From Paenibacillus illinoisensis NBRC 15959 (GTDB lineage: Bacteria; Bacillota; Bacilli; Paenibacillales; Paenibacillaceae), in assembly GCF_004000925.1 (NCBI RefSeq), contig NZ_BIME01000013.1, positions 62,001 to 126,000 on the forward strand: a stretch of DNA of 64,000 nucleotides, given 5' to 3'. Made by a program: the position numbers and the translations under genes. Of the stretch, positions 59,366 through 64,000 are shown piece after piece. The notes under the pieces are model-generated. The model ran no database searches and was not told the origin of the DNA. It saw only the letters and a list, made by a program, of their open reading frames with translations. Every line of letters starts with the position of its first letter. The stretch's first letter is position 1.

Positions 59366-61686
59366 GAGGGACTCACCCCTTCCTGTAAAGGTACATGTAG
59401 AGATTGAACCAGTTGTTCGCGCGGAACGGGCAAACGATTCACCCACACCCCGGTTGCCTGATGAATTGCTGCAGTGATTGCCGGCGCGAGTGCCACAGAA
59501 CCAATCTCGCCAATCCCTCTCGGTCCAAAAGGATCCCCTTCGGGAAGGTCTTCAATAGCCTCAACCTCGAGATTGGTATGTATATCCCGAATCGTTGGAA
59601 TCAAGTACGTATCCAGATTGGTAGTAAGATATCGACTATCCTGCATGACAGCATCCTCCGTTAATGTAAACCCGAGTGCCATCACACTCCCACCTTCGAT
59701 CTGTCCAATGAAGCCCATCGGATTAATGACGGGGCCTGCGGCTACCACATGACGTGTATCGAGCAATTTGGCTTCTCCGGTTAACGTGTTCACTTCTACC
59801 TCTGCGGCAACCGCCGCATACGTATATAGATAGTGTCCGCCCACGACATGGTCTGGCGTGGTTGGATAATCGAAATGAGTATCAAATACCCATTCTTCCG
59901 CTGTGCCCTGGCCCGCCAAATCTGAGTAGGCAGTAACAAAGCCCAATGATTTCGTCTCTACATCAGTACTAGGCAGTTGGCCTTTACGCCATACACCGCC
60001 AGGTCCTGTCACCAGTTCATCAGTCGGAATACCCGACAAGGCCGAAGCTGCCGATAGGACTCTGGAACGGAAAGGGGTCTGCAATCGCTGCAAAGCCATC
60101 CAGGCCATCGTTGTGGAACGTGAAGCGGTGCTCGAGCCACTGTGAGGAACCCGATCCGTATCGCCAATGATGATATTTAAATCCGAAGTACTGCATTGAA
60201 ACAGCTCGCAGAGCATGATCTCCAATGTAGCGATCAATCCCTGACCAAATTCTTCGTAACTGAAAGCCACTTCTATTTTCCCTTCCGAATTAAGGGATAA
60301 GCGGCCTCCTGCCGGGTCGGGAATCCCGTAACCCAATCCGGCACCATGCATGGCAATAGCAGCACCTACGCCTCGCTTAATCCATGGAGGCAGAGAAGGA
60401 TCTGCCTGTGGATGCTGATGCCTTTGCCATAATTCAGAACGATCCATGGCTTCCCACACTTGCGACAGTCCGTCTGTAGTCAGAATTCTCTGATTTAACG
60501 GACCAGGGTCAGCCTTTTCCCTCATGTTCCGTCTGCGAAACTCCCATGGGTCCATATTCATGATCTCAGCGAGTCGATCCATTTGGCCTTCCACAGCAAA
60601 GATAGCCTGATTCCCACCAAATCCGCGAAATTCACCTGATAACCCATTGTTGGTATACACGGACAAGCCTTCTACGTCCACATTGGGGATGGAGTAAGGG
60701 CCTAGACAATGCTCCGTGCAGAAGTTCAGCACAGGCGCTCCAAGTGTGGCGTACGCTCCTGTATCTGCCGTAATGCGAACCCGGTGAGCTTGAATGATGC
60801 CTTCGCGGCTGATTCCCGTCTGCATCTCAATTTTCATCGGATGCCGCTTCAGACCTGCACGAACGGATTCTTTGCGGGAATTGTGCATTTTCACGGGACG
60901 TCCGCAGGTCAATGCAAGAAGAGCACCATAAGGCTGCACGTTTAGTTCGTCCTTCCCTCCAAAAGAACCGCCAATGGGAGACGACACGACACGGATGTCA
61001 TCCTCGGGACAACCGATAATCCGTGCCAGCTGCATCCGGTCCTTGTACCCGTGCTGCGTGGCTGCGTAGACATTAAGCCTTCCTTCGTCATCCGGAACAA
61101 ACAGACCGCCTTCTGTCTCCATATAAGCATGCATCTGACGAGGTGTATAATACGTTTCCGTGACAATATGTTCACATGCCGCAAAAGCCTGCTCCACATT
61201 CCCGCGTTTAATTTCGGTGCGATGCAGTACATTGCCCGGTCCATGTGGATGCAGCTCCGGTGCGTCCGGAGCGAGAGCTGCATCCGTGCTGTCCAGCGGG
61301 GTAAGCTCCTCATACTCCACTTGGATTGCACTGAGTGCCAGCGCTGCCCGTTCCGGGGAATCCGCAGCTACTGCCGCAAGGGCATCACCGACATAACGTA
61401 CAACATCCTCGCAAAATACAGGCTGGTCAGGCGTTGCAATTCCAAAACGATTCAGGCCGGGTACGTCTTTGGAGGTAAGGACAGCATACACTCCCTCCAT
61501 GGCCACTGCTTCTGTAGTATCTATAGATAGAATGCGAGCATACGGATAGGTGCTGCGCAGAACTCTTCCATGAAGCATTCCGGGTAGAGTCATATCCGTC
61601 AGATACTGGAGTTGTCCTGTTACCTTCGGAATTCCGTCCGGTCTCAAGTGCCACCGTTTTCCGCTATGTTTCCGATTCAGCAGCAT
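59362..61686 (-). CDS. Xanthine dehydrogenase-type molybdopterin-binding subunit
   Basis: A 774-residue large subunit of the xanthine oxidase family, complete from the N-terminal aldehyde oxidase-like hammerhead (PDGIPKVTGQLQYLTDMTLPG) to the C-terminal active-site segment RGIGEIGSVALAPAI, which holds the catalytic glutamate. GGSFGGKDE near 270 binds the cofactor. The start ATG at 61686 follows AAAAGGGGAG; the extended upstream frame would overlap the FAD gene. It oxidises purines or N-heterocycles with water and passes electrons to the neighbouring subunits. Confidence 0.93.
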   Translation of the reverse strand: MLLNRKHSGKRWHLRPDGIPKVTGQLQYLTDMTLPGMLHGRVLRSTYPYARILSIDTTEAVAMEGVYAVLTSKDVPGLNRFGIATPDQPVFCEDVVRYVGDALAAVAADSPERAALALSAIQVEYEELTPLDSTDAALAPDAPELHPHGPGNVLHRTEIKRGNVEQAFAACEHIVTETYYTPRQMHAYMETEGGLFVPDDEGRLNVYAATQHGYKDRMQLARIIGCPEDDIRVVSSPIGGSFGGKDELNVQPYGALLALTCGRPVKMHNSRKESVRAGLKRHPMKIEMQTGISREGIIQAHRVRITADTGAYATLGAPVLNFCTEHCLGPYSIPNVDVEGLSVYTNNGLSGEFRGFGGNQAIFAVEGQMDRLAEIMNMDPWEFRRRNMREKADPGPLNQRILTTDGLSQVWEAMDRSELWQRHQHPQADPSLPPWIKRGVGAAIAMHGAGLGYGIPDPAGGRLSLNSEGKIEVAFSYEEFGQGLIATLEIMLCELFQCSTSDLNIIIGDTDRVPHSGSSTASRSTTMAWMALQRLQTPFRSRVLSAASALSGIPTDELVTGPGGVWRKGQLPSTDVETKSLGFVTAYSDLAGQGTAEEWVFDTHFDYPTTPDHVVGGHYLYTYAAVAAEVEVNTLTGEAKLLDTRHVVAAGPVINPMGFIGQIEGGSVMALGFTLTEDAVMQDSRYLTTNLDTYLIPTIRDIHTNLEVEAIEDLPEGDPFGPRGIGEIGSVALAPAITAAIHQATGVWVNRLPVPREQLVQSLHVPLQEGVSPS

Positions 61687-61720
61687 GGTCTCTCTCCCCT
61701 TTTCTTGATCAAGATTTGAA

Positions 61721-62632
61721 TCAACGGTATAGTGCTTCCCACAGTCCAGCCCCCAGCAAATTACCAGCAGTCTGCTTGCGGTATTGTTCAGTTGCAAAGA
61801 CATCGCCATAGGTCACAAATTCCTCAGAGGCAGTCCTTCCTAGCGGCTCTGCTTGCATAAGCGAAGCTTCTTCGCGAAGCAGCAGCTGTTCCGAGGCAGG
61901 TAACCGCATGGCCACACCTGTCCCTCCGCCTGCTGCTATCGCAACCTTTTTCCAACGACCATCTGGATCAATCTCTCCACGAAAAGCAATGGTTACCAGA
62001 GATGCGCTAAACGTCTCTCGCCTGCCCACCTTGCGGTAAAATGCAATCTCTCTCGCGTCAGTTGCTTGGTTCTTGAGATTGGAGACAGGCAGCTTATCCA
62101 GCGGGATCTGGATCGAGATTAACACGTCACTTGGATTGCGACTGCCGTCACGTCCCCCTTTCAACCAGGAGTCTAGTGTACGGATTTCCAACCCTGCGTC
62201 CGTCATCCACTGCAGTTCTGCGTTGTATGCGAGCAATGCGGGTAACGTATCTCCGACTCCTGATACAATGTTGCCGCCAATTGTCGCTACATTGCGAATG
62301 GATGGCGCAGCTATCGTTTTCACAGCCTCTTGTAATAACGATAGATGATGAAGTAATTCGTCCGTAATACATCTATTCAATCGGGTCAGGGCTCCGATCA
62401 CAATTCGATCTCCATCTATATATACGTCACTTGTTCCTGGAATACGTGCCAGACTGATCATATGCTCCGGTGAAGGTACAAGACCGCCTTCCCACTGGGT
62501 CCGCAGCAATGTTGCGCCTGCAGCGTAGCAGAAGCTTCCGTTCAACCTGTTCCTCAACATCCGGAGTTCTTCCAGATCTTCCGGCTGCCATACCGATGGC
62601 ATCGCTCCTGACCCATATGCTGGTATTACCAT
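61721..62632 (-). CDS. Xanthine dehydrogenase-type FAD-binding subunit
   Basis: A 303-residue FAD subunit of the CO dehydrogenase/xanthine dehydrogenase family. The flavin-binding segments are CYAAGATLLRTQWEGG near 36-51 and ATIGGNIVSGVGDTLPALLAYNAEL (about 114-138). The N-terminal motif is slightly unusual: TLLRTQWEGG replaces the usual TDL. It starts with ATG behind GAGAGGGGAT, and is the first gene of the three-subunit operon; the large-subunit gene begins 34 bases after its stop. The gap upstream holds its presumed promoter. Confidence 0.9.
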   Translation of the reverse strand: MVIPAYGSGAMPSVWQPEDLEELRMLRNRLNGSFCYAAGATLLRTQWEGGLVPSPEHMISLARIPGTSDVYIDGDRIVIGALTRLNRCITDELLHHLSLLQEAVKTIAAPSIRNVATIGGNIVSGVGDTLPALLAYNAELQWMTDAGLEIRTLDSWLKGGRDGSRNPSDVLISIQIPLDKLPVSNLKNQATDAREIAFYRKVGRRETFSASLVTIAFRGEIDPDGRWKKVAIAAGGGTGVAMRLPASEQLLLREEASLMQAEPLGRTASEEFVTYGDVFATEQYRKQTAGNLLGAGLWEALYR

Positions 62633-62885
62633 CGTTCCATCCCCTCTCTCTTATAAGCACGATATAGGACGCTGGATTCAATCCGTATAGGCGCTGACTG
62701 TTAAAGATAATTCATCCTACAGGATCCAGATAATTCTTCAAATCATATGAGACTAAAGGGTTAGCGTCAATTAGCTTCACATCGATTTGGATAAATGTAT
62801 AAATACGATCCGCGTTTTGTGCTTCATGCATGATAGGAGTAACCATACCTAACACTGCTCTTCGCTTGGAATGATATAAACGACA
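62633..62885. other. Gap before the FAD-subunit gene with a possible gene remnant
   Basis: A minus-strand open frame at about 62712-62897 encodes a plausible-looking sequence (IYTFIQIDVKLIDANPL) but starts within a terminator and has no ribosome binding site. It may be a gene remnant or chance. A promoter for the FAD gene should lie here, but none is clear. Confidence 0.3.
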
Positions 62886-62916
62886 CAAAAAGGCCAACCA
62901 AACGAACTGGATGACC
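62886..62916 (-). terminator. Terminator after the MocA-type gene
   Basis: On the minus strand AGGTCATCCA pairs with TGGTTGGCCT with one mismatch and G-U pairs, followed by TTTTTGTG. It lies about 85 bases past the stop at 63000 and separates the maturation genes from the dehydrogenase operon. Confidence 0.7.
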
Positions 62917-62999
62917 TGTTTATGTTAAGAGAGCAGAGATAAGTAGATAACCTACGACTACGTTGTATTCAATTGAGGGGGCATGTTATTGGGTCGAAG

Positions 63000-63653
63000 T
63001 TACTTCATTTGAGCTGATTCATTTACATAATCCATGATGCGTTTCAGTTCAGCCTCCGTATCAGCGTCCCAGAAACAAAAGTCAGGCAAGTTTACCTCAG
63101 TTCCAGAGAAGGTGTCATTACGCATAATCTTCCTCGCACCCTCATCTCCGACAAGAGCAAGGAGGTGATCAAACATATGAGAGCGAAAGGCAACAGGAGG
63201 CTTCCGCCCCTCGCCGTCCGCAGCAGCTGCATAATCAGACTGTTTGTTCAATGCAAGTGCTGCCAAAACCTGATTAATATCCTGCGCCCTTATTAAGGGC
63301 TGGTCCGCCAAAAGAATCATTACACCTTCTGCCCCGTATTCCTTGGCTTCCTTGAGACCACATTGAAGAGATGCGGCCATACCAGAAGAGTATTCTGTAC
63401 TGAGAGCAATTTGGAGCTTAGTCTCGCTCCTATAGTTAGCTGAGGATACTGATGCGTGGAGTACATTTTCGGGGAGCCATTCCAAGGAATCCTCCGGTTT
63501 CACCACACAGATGACCTGTTCCAATTCAGAATCGAGTGCCGCTTGAAGCGACCAGGCCGCCAAAGCTCTCCCATCCGGCATAGTCACTGCTAGTTTATCT
63601 CGGCCAAGACGGGTACTCTTACCTGCGGCGAGCAGAATGCCCGTCAATCGCAT
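63000..63653 (-). CDS. MocA-type molybdenum cofactor cytidylyltransferase
   Basis: A 217-residue nucleotidyltransferase. The N-terminal motif LLAAGKSTRLGRDKL (about 6-20) binds nucleotide, and MILLADQPL carries the catalytic aspartate. The family contains MocA (CTP to Mo-molybdopterin) and GTP-using MobA; beside xanthine dehydrogenase-type genes, the cytidylyltransferase role is likelier. The start ATG at 63653 follows AAAGGGGGAG. It overlaps the end of the XdhC-like gene by 35 bases, so these two maturation genes are coupled. Confidence 0.88.
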   Translation of the reverse strand: MRLTGILLAAGKSTRLGRDKLAVTMPDGRALAAWSLQAALDSELEQVICVVKPEDSLEWLPENVLHASVSSANYRSETKLQIALSTEYSSGMAASLQCGLKEAKEYGAEGVMILLADQPLIRAQDINQVLAALALNKQSDYAAAADGEGRKPPVAFRSHMFDHLLALVGDEGARKIMRNDTFSGTEVNLPDFCFWDADTEAELKRIMDYVNESAQMK

Positions 63654-64000
63654 GCGTACTCCCCCTTTGAGCAGAGCAGTTTTCAGTTCCAGCAGCGCGC
63701 TTGCACGCAATCAGTTCAGCAGCAATGCTAATGGCGATTTCTTCTGGTCCATCTGCCCCGATACTGAGACCTACGGGAGAATGGAGATTCGGTGGCGGTG
63801 GTAAATCATTCAATAGTCGTGCTGTCCGTGTTTTGGAACCCATAATACCGAGATAAGCATACTCGCTTCCCGACAGCAGCTCCAAGAATTCACGTTCACG
63901 CGGGAACTGATGACTCATCAATATGAGGAAATCCCCACGTCGTATATTCAGCACAGACATGATTTCAGCCGGAAAACCAGGAACGAGATCTGCATCCGGA
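63619..64000 (-). CDS. XdhC-family protein, C-terminal fragment
   Basis: The frame is open from the right edge and ends at 63619, giving about 126 residues. It carries the XdhC C-terminal Rossmann domain: DFLILMSHQFPRE, then YAYLGIMGSKTRTARL and the conserved GLSIGADGPEEIAISIAAE. XdhC binds and sulfurates the molybdenum cofactor for xanthine dehydrogenase. Its N-terminus lies beyond the window. The tail after the conserved domain overlaps the MocA-type gene start by 35 bases. Confidence 0.9.
   Translation of the reverse strand, partial: PDADLVPGFPAEIMSVLNIRRGDFLILMSHQFPREREFLELLSGSEYAYLGIMGSKTRTARLLNDLPPPPNLHSPVGLSIGADGPEEIAISIAAELIACKRAAGTENCSAQRGSTHAIDGHSARRR

Noticed and set aside
1..64000. 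CRISPR array, prophage, insertion sequence, rRNA or tRNA
   Set aside because: No regularly spaced repeats, transposase or integrase motifs, or conserved RNA sequences were seen in any part of the window.

Overview
The window looks like chromosome from a low-to-mid G+C, spore-forming-type Firmicute, most probably a Paenibacillus or close relative. The evidence is strong AGGAGG ribosome binding sites, Bacillus-type Zur boxes and cre-like sites, GH52/GH67 glucuronoxylan genes, a YetF + DUF4363 pair, SorC-type DeoR, and many LacI/AraC/GntR sugar regulators. No rRNA, tRNA, insertion sequence, prophage or CRISPR array was seen. The sequence enters one gene at the left edge and leaves another at the right edge.

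Layout. (1) 1-4.9 kb, minus strand: a tightly overlapping MoxR AAA ATPase / DUF5682 / von Willebrand A operon, resembling E. coli yehL-yehM-yehP, followed by a fourth gene cut by the window edge. (2) 5-12.4 kb: redox and housekeeping genes (aldo/keto reductase, cytochrome P450 with a small membrane protein, two SDRs, pyruvate oxidase-like enzyme, Dabb protein). (3) 12.5-13.2 kb: ribosomal protein L31 type B and an aberrant HPr-like protein. (4) 13.4-24.9 kb: plant glucuronoxylan use. A GH52 beta-xylosidase / GH67 alpha-glucuronidase / zinc alcohol dehydrogenase operon faces an AraC regulator, and a GntR-uxuA-uxuB unit degrades the released glucuronate. An ArsR-aldehyde dehydrogenase pair lies between them. 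(5) 25-27.5 kb: YetF/DUF4363, an M50 peptidase and a hypothetical gene. (6) 27.6-34.1 kb: a zinc-starvation island with four Zur-box-like palindromes controlling znuCBA, a Cys-poor L33 (rpmG), a CobW-type GTPase, and a two-gene permease/partner operon. (7) 34.2-41 kb: deoxynucleoside catabolism (deoR; deoC-nupC-deoB-deoD-pdp). (8) 41.3-48 kb: azoreductase, a small hypothetical gene, and a fucose-type operon (fucI, sugar kinase, fucA) opposite a LacI regulator. (9) 48-56.9 kb: an epimerase, a methyltransferase, an oxidoreductase, an adaA + SPL-like radical SAM repair pair, and a LacI-Gfo/Idh-ThuA-Gfo/Idh operon for an unidentified sugar. (10) 57-64 kb: glpX and a molybdenum hydroxylase (xanthine dehydrogenase-type) locus with its MocA- and XdhC-type maturation genes.

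The candidates for under-described biology are the MoxR/DUF5682/VWA operon, the Zur-controlled permease pair beside the CobW GTPase, and the translationally coupled AdaA/SPL-like pair. All three rest on gene content and context read by eye. No database search was possible, so family names come from recognised motifs and gene order.
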